Below are positions 18,251-27,405 of a DNA stretch of 64,000 nt, one piece after another. The DNA comes from CBDDKW01 sp965230425. Lineage in GTDB: Bacteria > Pseudomonadota > Gammaproteobacteria > UBA1113. The position numbers and the translations under genes are program-made. Each line of letters opens with the position of its first letter. The first letter of the stretch is position 1. The notes under the pieces were generated by a model. It was not told the DNA's origin, did no database searches, and saw nothing but the letters and a program-made list of their open reading frames with translations. The stretch covers positions 54,288 to 118,287 of the forward strand of contig CBDDKW010000017.1 in NCBI GenBank assembly GCA_965230425.1, in the 5' to 3' direction.

Positions 18251-19486
18251 TCAAGTACACTCATGCTCAAATGCTGAAGCCATACGGTCAATTTCGGCTT
18301 TTTTAAAGCCTAACTGCATGGCTTGTTGTCGCCATTGGCTGACTACTTGAGCAACTTCGCTAATACATGCTTTAGCTTCAACCAAACTAAGATTAAAATA
18401 TTCAGCTACGCTTAAGGCTAGCTCTGCTGAAGCTGTGCCGTCATAGGCATCAATTGTAGTGCTTAAAATTCTTGGCTTAATATCAACGGGTACGGGATTT
18501 AAGTCAAAGGCTGGTGATAAGCACCATCCCTGATTATTAGTATAAAGAAAGCCATGATTACGTAAGTGGTCATCTGTATTTGAGATGAATATATTAAATA
18601 CCATACGCCGCCATAGCTGTGGCAAGTCGTTTTCTATAAAGCTGCCATATTGACGTAATGCATCAGCAATTTCTAAATAACTACGTTGCTCATTATCATT
18701 TGCACCTAACATACTCATTGCAGATAAATATGGAATACGCTGTTGTTTTACTCTATCAAAACGACGAGAAATTAATACTGTCTGCCCTGCAATGGTTTCA
18801 ATACGCCAATCGGGTACATTAATACCGGCTTGTTTAGCAAGTTGTAAAGCACAGGCTTCCCATAGTACGGTATTATATTCGTCATGCTTATAAGGAAATT
18901 TTGCTATCGCCAGGCTGTCATCTTTATCTCGCACAGAGGCCTTAGGCCGCGCTCCACCTAAAGAAGATCCAGGTGCTAAGAGTAAGCGTAAATCATCACC
19001 TGTCTCTTTATCATCAGCTAATCTAGCGCTGGCAGAAAGCAGTTTAGGCAAATCAATTAACGGTGGTATACTCACAGCACTATCGGTTGCTAAAAATGGC
19101 CCACTTTCTTGCTCTGCAAAACGCAATGCTCCTTGCCGCGCTTCATCATTTACCTGTAACAGGTAATCAATTTCCATTAATGTTCGCGGCGAAGTATTCG
19201 CCTCTAAAGCTCTTTGTCGCTCTGCGCGTCGCATTAATACTCTGCCCCAGCGATCAGGTGCTGAATCACTTATTGCCCCAAAAATAGTTTTTTTTGCAGG
19301 TGTATGCTGTGGACCATCTAATAGGGCCAACGCTGGCTCTAAAGCAAAGCTTTGCTCATGCTGTAACCATTTTCGGCTGTATTCAAAGCTTGCACTTTCT
19401 CGGCCTTTACGTGCACGCACCCATAAATGCCCCACCAACATGTCGGTACTGTTAAGATTGATGTAGACATCTACTTTTCTTTCCAT
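18251..19486 (-). CDS. hipA: HipA-family toxin kinase
   Basis: A Ser/Thr kinase toxin of type II toxin-antitoxin systems; E. coli HipA phosphorylates glutamyl-tRNA synthetase and causes persistence. In 411 residues: an N-terminal HipA couple domain (LVGHLWVRARKGRESASFEYS); the GSSLGGARPKA loop, corresponding to the autophosphorylation/P-loop segment; the catalytic SNTDDHLRNHGF; and the metal-binding SPAFDLNP. All key residues look intact. Its antitoxin partner lies 103 bp upstream on the same strand. The length and extended N-terminus fit the longer HipA subfamily. Confidence 0.92.
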   Translation of the reverse strand: MERKVDVYINLNSTDMLVGHLWVRARKGRESASFEYSRKWLQHEQSFALEPALALLDGPQHTPAKKTIFGAISDSAPDRWGRVLMRRAERQRALEANTSPRTLMEIDYLLQVNDEARQGALRFAEQESGPFLATDSAVSIPPLIDLPKLLSASARLADDKETGDDLRLLLAPGSSLGGARPKASVRDKDDSLAIAKFPYKHDEYNTVLWEACALQLAKQAGINVPDWRIETIAGQTVLISRRFDRVKQQRIPYLSAMSMLGANDNEQRSYLEIADALRQYGSFIENDLPQLWRRMVFNIFISNTDDHLRNHGFLYTNNQGWCLSPAFDLNPVPVDIKPRILSTTIDAYDGTASAELALSVAEYFNLSLVEAKACISEVAQVVSQWRQQAMQLGFKKAEIDRMASAFEHECT

Positions 19487-19589
19487 CTCTCTACTCGCAA
19501 GTTATTTGGCAACACTCGGATACAGACTAAATGCACCTATTTGGATAATTGAGGAACTTACGTAGACCTAGTTCTCAATTTTGAATTTG

Positions 19590-19907
19590 CTACATGTCAT
19601 TATCAGGTTTCTTCAGTCGGATCCGTTTGGGTAGGCGCTCTTCATCTAAGTCTAAACCGAGGACATCTTTACTTGAATCAGCTAAATCTGCCACATCATC
19701 AATAAGGCCTAATACAAACAAAACCGTAGCATAGTGGCCCATGGAAACAGTATGTTCACCCTTTTCAATTTTATTTAAGGTCATGCGGCTGATCCCTGCC
19801 CTCTCTGCCATAAGTTTCATAGGGATCCGGCGCTTTTTACGTGCAATTTGGATATCATTGCCAAGTTTGCGCAATGCTCGAGCAACAGGAATGAGTAATA
19901 CTTTCAT
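19590..19907 (-). CDS. hipB: HipB-like XRE antitoxin
   Basis: A 105-residue DNA-binding antitoxin that neutralises HipA and represses the operon. The XRE helix-turn-helix is KLMAERAGISRMTLNKIEKGEHTVSMGHYATVLFVLG. The N-terminus (LRKLGNDIQIARKKRRI) is basic and the C-terminal tail (LDEERLPKRIRLKKPDNDM) is probably the toxin-contacting segment. A perfect 10-bp inverted repeat lies directly upstream of the start. It is related in design to the solitary XRE gene at 27602. Confidence 0.88.
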   Translation of the reverse strand: MKVLLIPVARALRKLGNDIQIARKKRRIPMKLMAERAGISRMTLNKIEKGEHTVSMGHYATVLFVLGLIDDVADLADSSKDVLGLDLDEERLPKRIRLKKPDNDM

Positions 19908-19915
19908 TTTAACGT

Positions 19916-19958
19916 CAACTATAATTTGCTTTAAATCAATATATGTATATTATAGTTG
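19916..19958 (-). promoter_or_regulatory. Inverted-repeat operator of hipBA
   Basis: CAACTATAAT (19916-19925) and its exact complement ATTATAGTTG (19949-19958) are spaced 23 bp apart, right before the hipB start. Two antitoxin dimers or one bent complex could bind the two arms. A related TGACTAT/ATAGTCA palindrome precedes the orphan XRE gene at 27602. Confidence 0.6.
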
Positions 19959-20049
19959 GCTTTAAGTTTAATGCAAATATTGTGATTAAAATCTAGTTAT
20001 TCTACTTATTTATCTGCATTACCCTAGTGCTAATTTTTTACCATGCCAA

Positions 20050-20092
20050 TTTATATTTTATAATTTATATCTTATAAATTATAAAATATAAA
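20050..20092. repeat. Perfect AT-only palindrome
   Basis: The 20-bp arms 20050-20069 and 20073-20092 are exact complements with a 3-base loop and contain only A and T. It lies in the ~650-bp non-coding gap between hipB and the coiled-coil orphan. It could be a cruciform, a remnant insertion end or a weak terminator. Confidence 0.8.
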
Positions 20093-20165
20093 CTAGGCTC
20101 AAAAAGCCATTACACACTATGCATGCGCTCCTCAGGGGGGGGTATTTACTCAATAAAGTAGCCAA

Positions 20166-20215
20166 ATCGGCAGGAGATTCCTCCCAGCAGCTTCGCCACT
20201 GGTTGGAATGACAGC
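20166..20215. repeat. GTCATT...ATCTCC dispersed element, copy 1
   Basis: ATCGGCAGGAGATTC...GGAATGACAGC matches, in this orientation, the element seen at 47621-47671 and, as complement, those at 33438-33471 and 36955-37120. The flank AGTAGnnAA before ATCGG is shared with the 47621 copy. It lies next to the IS3-family remnant. Confidence 0.75.
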
Positions 20216-20239
20216 ACTTTTCAACATAGTTGATGACAG

Positions 20240-20530
20240 TACTTTTTATAGTATTAGCATTGTAATATACTACAATGTATTCTTTTATGTGATTAATTAC
20301 CTCCTCTCGTGTTCTGTATAATTAATCACCAACCCACTCCCACTTCACATTACTGAAGAAACGCTCAAAAGTTGCCTTACCCAGCATTTACACACAATAA
20401 AGCCATATTATTGTCGTAGTGTCTGGTATTGATGGCTGGCATATTGACTGCCACTGTCAGAATGATAAAGCAACCCTGGCTTGGGCATCCGCAGATTAAT
20501 AGACATCATCAAGGCTCTTATCACTGTGGC
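20240..20530 (-). pseudogene. IS3-family transposase remnant
   Basis: Read on the minus strand, two frames together resemble the C-terminal integrase core of IS3-family (OrfB) transposases. One gives LLYHSDSGSQYASHQYQTLRQ-stop; after a frame change comes ATFERFFSNVKWEWV and then YRTREEVINHIKEYIVVYYN. The conserved SDxGSQY and ERFF motifs are there, but with internal stops, frameshifts and no N-terminal half. A dead insertion-sequence fragment that marks past mobile activity in this gap. Confidence 0.85.
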
Positions 20531-20562
20531 TTTTTCATAAACTTGTTAATACACCACCCACG

Positions 20563-21666
20563 CTAGAAGAACCGTGGACGTTTACTACCAAGACGATCAG
20601 ATTCAAAATTTGATTGATCTACTGCCTCGGGGGCAGGAGTAGCGTCGCTGTCGCAGCTTATCTCATTAATTCCATGAATAGATTGCCCTGGTCGTGCTTG
20701 ATTAGTTAGTTTTTGTACTTGCTCACTTAGCTGCGTGAGTAGTGACTGAAGTTTACTATTGTGCTCTTCAAGAGTTACTACTTTTGACTCAAGGCTACTG
20801 ATTTGCCCTTCATGACTTGCCACTTTTGACTTAAGGTTACCATTTTGCTCTTCAAGAATCGTCACTTTTGACTGAAGTTCTCCGTTACTATCTTTGAGAT
20901 TAGTACAGTTATCAATTTGATCCATCAATTTACACCAGGTTGGGTTGATTGTATTTCTAAAGTTCATACGCCATTGCAGTGAGTCCTGGTTTGGAACAAA
21001 ACAAGCAGATATATCAGATAGTTCAACCATACATGAATCATAAGACACTAAAGCAACAAAGAAATGCTCCAGTATATGACTTGCTATAGGTGTCCCACTA
21101 AATGCCGACATATTACTTGTACTTTCCAATAGACGTAGCGATTTCAAATTCTCATTCTTACTATAGATTACATTATCTGTTAGTTTTTCCACAAAATCAT
21201 CGTTAAACCTTGTGGATAATAAGGTAAATTCTCCTACCTTTGAATCGGGACAAGATAGAAACTCAATGTAGCTCTCTACTAATTGCGGTTTGCTGTTGGT
21301 ATGGCGTTCATCGATCCATAAATCCTCAAAGAGGAAATCATCGTTTCTCATGAATTCTGACGCTAATTCCTTTAGTATTTCATCAGTAAAATCTAGAGAT
21401 CGCATCTCGACCAATTTTATATAGGGGGACTGTTCAACTTCCTTGAGTATTAAGCGCCAACATTCCATATTTAACATAGCAGGCACCTCAATCGTAAGGG
21501 TATACAAACGACCTTCAGCCTTTGAACTAACCGTAACATCACAATTTGGTACTTGATGAACAAGAAAATTCATTATGGAATCTGCAGCTTCTGGCTTACG
21601 TAATAACTCCCCATTCGAGAATTGCTCTTCTAATTGTTGGTATAGTTCTGTTGTAGTCAATGGCAT
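20563..21666 (-). CDS. Orphan coiled-coil protein
   Basis: A 367-residue protein of unknown function. The first ~215 residues are mixed alpha/beta with leucine-spaced stretches (IKLVEMRSLDFTDEILKELA). Residues ~250-315 form a clear coiled coil of repeated heptads: LQSKVTILEEQ, LKSKVASHEGQ, LESKVVTLEEH, LQSLLTQLSEQ. The C-terminus is disordered and ends in the basic GSKRPRFF. There is no signal peptide or membrane segment. The start has TAGGAG upstream. Together with the other orphans here, a secreted effector is possible but unproven. Confidence 0.75.
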   Translation of the reverse strand: MPLTTTELYQQLEEQFSNGELLRKPEAADSIMNFLVHQVPNCDVTVSSKAEGRLYTLTIEVPAMLNMECWRLILKEVEQSPYIKLVEMRSLDFTDEILKELASEFMRNDDFLFEDLWIDERHTNSKPQLVESYIEFLSCPDSKVGEFTLLSTRFNDDFVEKLTDNVIYSKNENLKSLRLLESTSNMSAFSGTPIASHILEHFFVALVSYDSCMVELSDISACFVPNQDSLQWRMNFRNTINPTWCKLMDQIDNCTNLKDSNGELQSKVTILEEQNGNLKSKVASHEGQISSLESKVVTLEEHNSKLQSLLTQLSEQVQKLTNQARPGQSIHGINEISCDSDATPAPEAVDQSNFESDRLGSKRPRFF

Positions 21667-21717
21667 TTGCTAACTCCTATGGTTTATGTTTAGTTATTGT
21701 TATAAAATCTTGCTGAA

Positions 21718-22476
21718 CTACTGCGTCACTAGCTCTCTCACTCGGGCTAAATCCGCCGCAGTATCCACGCCGATAGACTGATGGCAATCCACCACATGGA
21801 CTTTAATTTTTTCGCCGTACCAGAGAATACGTAATTGCTCTAAGGACTCCATTTGCTCTAGTGGTGATGGTTCCCATGCTACGTATTGACGTAAAAAAGC
21901 CGCACGATAGGCATACAAACCAATATGCCGATAATGATTCAAAGGCAAATGCTCTGATACACTCTGCTCATTAAATTCTGGCTGTAACCAGGCTATCTTA
22001 GCGCGGCTAAAATATACCGCTTCATTATGTTTGTTTAACACCACTTTAACGATATTCGGATCAGCTATCTCTGCATAGCTGTGTATCGGTGTCGCTAAAG
22101 TCGCTGCACCTAGCTCCGTACTTTGTGCTAAAGCTTGAGCTGCTTCTGCAATATGCTGTGGCGGTATCAGTGGTTCATCACCTTGTAGATTAACAATAAT
22201 GGCATCATCAGCAAAGCCAATTTCTTCCATCAGCTCGGCGCTGCGATCAGTACCCGTACTGTGATCAGCCCTTGTCATATACACTGCATCAGTAAACTCC
22301 AAACAGGTTTGCTGCACCCGTTTATCATCCGTCGCAATAAAAATCTGCTCTGCACCACTTTTTTGTGCCTGCTCGTAAACACGTTGCACCATAGGCTTAC
22401 CTGCAATATCAAGCAATACTTTACCCTGCAGGCGAGTGGAATCATAACGAGCCGGAATAATCACACTAAAGCTCAT
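21718..22476 (-). CDS. kdsB: CMP-KDO synthetase (3-deoxy-manno-octulosonate cytidylyltransferase)
   Basis: Activates KDO with CTP for lipopolysaccharide inner-core synthesis; cytoplasmic. At 252 residues it has the family N-terminus IIPARYDSTRLQGKVL, ATDDKRV, the nucleotide-binding NLQGDEPLI, and HYRHIGLYAYRAAFL plus SPLEQMESLEQLRILW. It overlaps the upstream Trm112-like gene by four bases, the usual gammaproteobacterial pairing. Confidence 0.96.
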   Translation of the reverse strand: MSFSVIIPARYDSTRLQGKVLLDIAGKPMVQRVYEQAQKSGAEQIFIATDDKRVQQTCLEFTDAVYMTRADHSTGTDRSAELMEEIGFADDAIIVNLQGDEPLIPPQHIAEAAQALAQSTELGAATLATPIHSYAEIADPNIVKVVLNKHNEAVYFSRAKIAWLQPEFNEQSVSEHLPLNHYRHIGLYAYRAAFLRQYVAWEPSPLEQMESLEQLRILWYGEKIKVHVVDCHQSIGVDTAADLARVRELVTQ

Positions 22477-22664
22477 AGCTTTTCATACTCCTCAAGGGGA
22501 ACCTGACGGGCTTCTGTTTCCAGCATGACGGGAATATCATCACGCACGGGGAAAGCTAAACGATCAGCTTTGCAAATTAATTCCTGTGCCGATTTGGCAT
22601 AAATTAATTTGCCTTTACACAGCGGACACGCCAAAATATCAAATAACTTTTGATCCATAATCAT
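22473..22664 (-). CDS. Trm112/YcaR family protein
   Basis: A 63-residue protein of the Trm112/UPF0434 family: LFDILACPLCKGKL (Cys pair), ELICKADRLAFPVRDDIPVML. Members are small zinc-ribbon-like proteins encoded next to kdsB; a role in assisting methyltransferases is known only for Trm112 homologues elsewhere. The start is ATG 22664 (AAGG four bases upstream) or the ATG two codons later. It overlaps kdsB as ATGA. Confidence 0.9.
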   Translation of the reverse strand: MIMDQKLFDILACPLCKGKLIYAKSAQELICKADRLAFPVRDDIPVMLETEARQVPLEEYEKL

Positions 22665-22678
22665 TGAACCTTACTATT

Positions 22679-23425
22679 ATGCTAAATATAAACAACTATT
22701 TTAATACAAATAATGTACACCCAAGCTGGCTACCGCTATTAGAGCGGGCCTTTACAAGGCTTGATGCCCATTATATTGAACACTTACAGCAATCATCAAG
22801 CTGGTTACCCGGCAAAGAGATGATTTTTAATGCTTTTTCCCTACCTTTAACGCACACTCGCTATATTCTCTTCGGCGAATCGCCCTATCCCCGGGCTGAA
22901 TCAGCCAATGGCTATGCCTTCTGGGACAACGCGGTTAGCGAAATATGGTCTAAGACAGGCTTACACAAACCAGTTAATCGCGCCACCTCATTACGTAATT
23001 TTATTAAAATGCTCCTGGTAGCTGATAATCAAATTGTGGCCAATAATAGCACACAACCAGCCATTGCGTCAGTAGATAAAGGCAAATATATAAAAACTAT
23101 CGCTGAGCTATTCCAGAATATGCAAGATCATGGTATTTTGCTCCTGAATGCGAGTTTAGTTTTGAGTGACCTGGGAGTTAATAAAGACGCGAAAAATTGG
23201 CAGCCTTTTATGGCGTGCCTGCTCACAGAAATCGCTCGAATTAGGCAGGATATACATTTGATTCTATTAGGAAATATAGCAAAACGGATCAAAAGCATGG
23301 AGGCAGCGGAAAAGTTCCAGCATTTTCAGGCAGAACATCCTTACAATGTCTCTTTTATCAGTAATATCAAGGTGTTAGAGTTCTTTAGACCATTTGAATT
23401 GTTAAACGGCAACAAAGTTGCATGA
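22679..23425 (+). CDS. Uracil-DNA glycosylase-like protein
   Basis: A 248-residue protein with the order of motifs of the uracil-DNA glycosylase (Ung) fold: YILFGESPYPRAESANGYAFW replaces the Ung GQDPYH...A.GLAFS segment. Then come SLRNFIKML, GILLLNASLVL (the Leu-Asn of the uracil pocket) and AEHPYNVSF, in place of the HPSP loop. The catalytic Asp of QDPYH appears changed to Glu-Ser (GESPY), so activity is uncertain. The ATG at 22679 has no clear Shine-Dalgarno; a TTG at 22664 would overlap the divergent Trm112-like start. Confidence 0.7.
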   Translation: MLNINNYFNTNNVHPSWLPLLERAFTRLDAHYIEHLQQSSSWLPGKEMIFNAFSLPLTHTRYILFGESPYPRAESANGYAFWDNAVSEIWSKTGLHKPVNRATSLRNFIKMLLVADNQIVANNSTQPAIASVDKGKYIKTIAELFQNMQDHGILLLNASLVLSDLGVNKDAKNWQPFMACLLTEIARIRQDIHLILLGNIAKRIKSMEAAEKFQHFQAEHPYNVSFISNIKVLEFFRPFELLNGNKVA

Positions 23426-23607
23426 TTGATGATTTCATACTATATCTTAAGGGTATCTGATCAAGCACAGTGACTTGAAATATGGGAGCTAGATGCCTAT
23501 AACGTTTAGATTTAAGGCAATGGTGGACTAACAAATACAGCGACATTTTTTAGTTCAAGACTATCCATATATGAACGTTCCAGCTTATAAATCACAGGAA
23601 GCGCAAT

Positions 23608-24279
23608 ATGAGAATACTATTAGTCGAAGACGATGAACAACTAGGTGATGCTGTGCGCAGCGGCCTAGTGCAAGAAGGCTATGCCGTTGATTGGCTGAAA
23701 GATGGCCAATCCGCCGACCAAGCCCTACGTACTGAATCCTTCGATACCGTTGTCCTAGATTTAGGTTTGCCTGGCCTACATGGTTTAAAAGTCTTAGAAA
23801 ACTTCCGCAGCCGTGGCAACTCCGCGCCAGTGATTATCCTCACTGCCCGAGAAACCGTTGAAGACCGCGTGAAAGGCTTAGACTCCGGCGCCGATGATTA
23901 CTTAGTAAAACCCTTTGATCTGCATGAGCTGTGCGCACGTATCCGCGCCTTAAGTCGACGCTCTTCTTCACGCGCTGATCCATTAATTACCTATGGTGAT
24001 ATTGTGATTAATCCAGCTTCTCACTTAGTCACCTATGAAGAACAACCCATAAATATTCCACGCCGAGAGTTCGCGCTCTTACAAAAACTATTAGAAAACC
24101 AAGGTCGTGCCCTATCCAGAGAATTGCTCAGTCAAAGCTTATATAGTTGGGATGAGGATGTTGATAGTAATGCCTTAGAAGTTCATATCCATAACTTACG
24201 TAAGAAATTTGGTTCTGACTTTATCCGTACTATCCGTGGTGTTGGCTATATGGTGGAAAAACCTAAAGAGTCAAAATGA
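23608..24279 (+). CDS. OmpR-family response regulator (QseB/PmrA type)
   Basis: A 223-residue two-component regulator. The receiver domain has the acidic pocket VEDD, phospho-acceptor Asp in VVLDLGLPG, ILTAR and LVKPF. The C-terminal winged helix (IPRREFALLQKLLENQGRALSRELL ... DSNALEVHIHNLRKKF ... IRTIRGVGYMV) is typical of the OmpR/PhoB class. In Legionella and Coxiella the related PmrA controls type IV secretion genes through a CTTAA-N6-CTTAA box. Such a box is found at 55170 in this window. It overlaps the kinase gene by four bases. Confidence 0.93.
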   Translation: MRILLVEDDEQLGDAVRSGLVQEGYAVDWLKDGQSADQALRTESFDTVVLDLGLPGLHGLKVLENFRSRGNSAPVIILTARETVEDRVKGLDSGADDYLVKPFDLHELCARIRALSRRSSSRADPLITYGDIVINPASHLVTYEEQPINIPRREFALLQKLLENQGRALSRELLSQSLYSWDEDVDSNALEVHIHNLRKKFGSDFIRTIRGVGYMVEKPKESK

Positions 24280-25688
24280 TCCCATCAATAAGAAAATTCT
24301 TACTGATCAATTTGCTGCTCAGTATTATAGTGACGACTACCTTGACCGCTGTGGGTAACTATGTGCTGGATAAAAAAGACATTCAGTATCATTTAGACTC
24401 ACTATTAAGTGAAGCAGCTTTATCTTTTCAAGCCTTATTAACCAGTGATATTGATAGCACTAATTTAAGTAAAATTCAGCATCAATTAAACGATGTACCC
24501 AGCATGGGTCGCCAATACGACAAAACTATCACCAACCCTTTCGATTACGTTTATGAGGACAAACTACAGTTTCAAGTATGGGATCGTAGTGGCGACTTAA
24601 TACTACAATCTGCCAATGCACCATTAGAACCACTTTCAGATGATCAGCCTGGCTTTAGTAATATCACTATTCATGGGCAACCTTGGCGAGTATTTACCAC
24701 TGTCAATGAAAAATCAGGACTCATCGTTGTCTTAGCTGAAAAAGCCGATACCCGTGCTGAATTAGGTCATCGCATTGCCCGTGATGATGTGTTTATTATG
24801 TTGCTGACTTATCCTTTATTGGGTTTATTAATTTGGATTATTATTGGTAAAGGTTTATACCCATTAAAGCGCATTACCCATGAAGTTTCTTCACGCGCAG
24901 CAACCTACCTTGATCCTGTAGATTTGGCCCATGTACCTGTGGAAATTAAAAGCTTAATTGATGAATTAAATAAACTGTTTATGCGCTTACAACAGGCGTT
25001 AGATAGAGAAAAACGCTTTGCTGCCGATGCAGCCCACGAACTACGTACCCCACTTGCCGTATTAAAAACCCATGCCCAAGTAGCCATGCGCGCCACTGAT
25101 GATGAAGCGCGTTGCAGCGCACTGACAAAATTAATTAACAGTGTAGATCGCAGTACCCACGTAATCCAACAGCTATTAACGTTAAGCCGGTTAGTACCGG
25201 GGGAAACTCATACCCTAGAAGATGTATCACCGGTAAATTTAAAAGATTTGGCTGTTGAAGAAATCACCCAACAAGTCAATGCGGCCTTAGAAAAGAATAT
25301 CGAAATTGAGTTAGTCTGCCCAGAGCCAAAACAATTTATTTTAGGTAATGAAACTGCATTAAGCATTTTATTTAGAAATCTCATCGATAATGCCATCCGC
25401 TACACACCAGAGAATTCATCTATAAAAATCAATATATATACTGAAAAAAATCAAGTCTATCTTATCGTCGATGATAATGGCCCTGGTATTCCCGCTGAAT
25501 TACGTTCGCGTGTATTTGAACGCTTCTATCGGGTACTTGGTACAAAAAAACAAGGCTCAGGTTTAGGCTTAGCCATTGTTCAGCAAATTGCAAACTTACA
25601 TAATGGTACTGTAAGTTTAGGCACCCCACCTAGCGGCCAAGGCTTAGAAGTTAAAATCTGCTTTCCAAAATATAAAGAGCAGAGTTAA
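24276..25688 (+). CDS. Sensor histidine kinase (QseC/PmrB type)
   Basis: A 470-residue inner-membrane kinase paired with the regulator just upstream (ATGA overlap). It has a membrane segment at ~8-28, a ~140-residue periplasmic sensor, a second membrane segment (LLTYPLLGLLIWIIIG), and a HAMP-like linker. The H-box is AADAAHELRTPLAVL (phospho-His). The N-box is FRNLIDNAIRYTP, followed by DNGPGIP and GSGLGLAIV. The signal sensed cannot be read from sequence. Confidence 0.94.
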   Translation: MIPSIRKFLLINLLLSIIVTTTLTAVGNYVLDKKDIQYHLDSLLSEAALSFQALLTSDIDSTNLSKIQHQLNDVPSMGRQYDKTITNPFDYVYEDKLQFQVWDRSGDLILQSANAPLEPLSDDQPGFSNITIHGQPWRVFTTVNEKSGLIVVLAEKADTRAELGHRIARDDVFIMLLTYPLLGLLIWIIIGKGLYPLKRITHEVSSRAATYLDPVDLAHVPVEIKSLIDELNKLFMRLQQALDREKRFAADAAHELRTPLAVLKTHAQVAMRATDDEARCSALTKLINSVDRSTHVIQQLLTLSRLVPGETHTLEDVSPVNLKDLAVEEITQQVNAALEKNIEIELVCPEPKQFILGNETALSILFRNLIDNAIRYTPENSSIKINIYTEKNQVYLIVDDNGPGIPAELRSRVFERFYRVLGTKKQGSGLGLAIVQQIANLHNGTVSLGTPPSGQGLEVKICFPKYKEQS

Positions 25689-25690
25689 GC

Positions 25691-27283
25691 TTAAAACGTA
25701 ATATCTGGCAACCCCGAATCAGCATCAGGGAAATGTTTAGAAATATCACAATCCTGTTTATCTTCATGAGGATTATCACTACTAGATGTTTGCTGATTTG
25801 AATAAAAACCAGATTTCACCGCAGCATTAATATGTCTACTGCTGCAATGGCTGCGCTGAATTTCTAGAGACTCTAAAATGGATTCGATTTTGCACATGTT
25901 TACATAACCAGGCGCGTCGCCGCACACATTCAAATTGACATAACACCCCTCATTCAAATTTAGCTGGTGTGATAATAAGCGCTGTCGTAATTTAGTATGA
26001 TGCTTAAGCGTTTTCATATCTTCCTCGTAATGAGTAGGTCCATTTACTTCAATAACCGCAACAATCTCATTACCCTTAGCAATTACTATATCAAGTTTAT
26101 AGCCACAACAATCAACCTCATCATATACACTATAATCTTTATTATCCTTGAAAGCGTCTTTGATCGTAGCTGAGTATAGCCTATGGCTATAGCTGGACTG
26201 AATGGTGCTCCCTGAAGTTATGCCCTGCATCGGCAGTATGGTTTTCCCATTTACCAGCCTAGATACAGCGTTAACAAAGTTCCTTTGAGACTTATATGAT
26301 TCAAGTTTGCTTTCATTGTTGATACTCATCAACTTACTTAATGCGACTTCCAGTGCTGCTCGAACCCCCTTTTCTTCAGAGTCATGAAAATAAAGCGTTA
26401 ATAATAAACTAGCAATACCAAACAATGTATTAGCAATATTCTGTGCTATAACTTGAGTACCTGTAGCCTCGGAAAGTGCAGCAAGCTTTTTAGTTAGAGC
26501 AACAATGTGCTGGGAAAAATCCTCTCGTATATATGATTTAAAGTCTGGCGTTTTAACTCTAGTTTTAATGAGCTTACCGAGGCGATGGACTATGGTTGAC
26601 ATATTTATAATTTTTGTAATGTCTCTATGGCTTAAAATATCAGCAATAATATCAAGTAACTTTCTAATATCCTCTTCACTAGGTTTGTTTCGTTCATCGC
26701 AAAGATGCATAAGCGCTATTTTCGCTATATTCCCTGGGTTCTTATGTTCTTCTTTAAGGCGAAAGTGACGGTAATAGTTTTCTAGCAATGAACCTAGACT
26801 ACTGCGTCTGTTTTTTAATAGAAATACAAGTTCTGAACTCAGTGGGTTATTGGGATTGTAACCGTGCGGATTATTGCTTTTGTATCTCCCAGCATTATTT
26901 CTATAACTGGGAGTGGAGCCTCGATAGCTAGAGTTAGAGCTAGAGGAGCGCCAACTACCATCACTTCTATATTCATTAGGTTTTCGGTGATTACGATGCC
27001 TTACATCAGAACGTCCACCAGAAAAGCCACTTTGGCTAGTTCGCCTATAGGAACTGCTATTGTAACTTCTACCTTCATCACCATGTCTTACGTGATTGTT
27101 GCTACCACCGGGCCTATATCTTTTTGTAGGAGATTCACGATCTTGCTCTTCACGCTCTCTTTTGTCTGGCCTAGTATGATAATCATTGTCGCGTGAGGCA
27201 CCAGCATCAGGTCTTCGGTGATGAGCGTTACTCTGATTAGTGATCTCTCGCATGCGATGATCTGGCGAATTGCGCCCTTTCAT
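25691..27283 (-). CDS. RAP-domain protein with Arg/Ser-rich disordered N-terminus
   Basis: About 530 residues. The first ~150 are low complexity, rich in Arg, Ser, Asn, Tyr and Gly, with SPTKRYRPGG resembling a nuclear-localisation or RNA-binding tail. A helical middle follows. Residues ~386-455 match the RAP domain: YDEVDCCGYKLDIVIA, VIEVNGPTHY, then TKLRQRLLSHQ. This restriction-endonuclease-like fold is found in eukaryotic organelle RNA-processing proteins (FASTK, OPR, apicomplexan) and rarely in bacteria. The start ATG 27283 lacks a good Shine-Dalgarno; a GTG at 27337 is an alternative. The gene converges with the kinase gene, three bases apart. RNA binding or cleavage is inference. Confidence 0.8.
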   Translation of the reverse strand: MKGRNSPDHRMREITNQSNAHHRRPDAGASRDNDYHTRPDKREREEQDRESPTKRYRPGGSNNHVRHGDEGRSYNSSSYRRTSQSGFSGGRSDVRHRNHRKPNEYRSDGSWRSSSSNSSYRGSTPSYRNNAGRYKSNNPHGYNPNNPLSSELVFLLKNRRSSLGSLLENYYRHFRLKEEHKNPGNIAKIALMHLCDERNKPSEEDIRKLLDIIADILSHRDITKIINMSTIVHRLGKLIKTRVKTPDFKSYIREDFSQHIVALTKKLAALSEATGTQVIAQNIANTLFGIASLLLTLYFHDSEEKGVRAALEVALSKLMSINNESKLESYKSQRNFVNAVSRLVNGKTILPMQGITSGSTIQSSYSHRLYSATIKDAFKDNKDYSVYDEVDCCGYKLDIVIAKGNEIVAVIEVNGPTHYEEDMKTLKHHTKLRQRLLSHQLNLNEGCYVNLNVCGDAPGYVNMCKIESILESLEIQRSHCSSRHINAAVKSGFYSNQQTSSSDNPHEDKQDCDISKHFPDADSGLPDITF

Positions 27284-27405
27284 TTTATTTTTTATACTCG
27301 CTCGTACTATAATTGATCGACAAAATAACAGCAACACTCCAGACCGTCAATGAATTGCACAGAAATTGTTTTAACCAATTCTCTTTTAGCTCACCAAAGT
27401 CTTTT

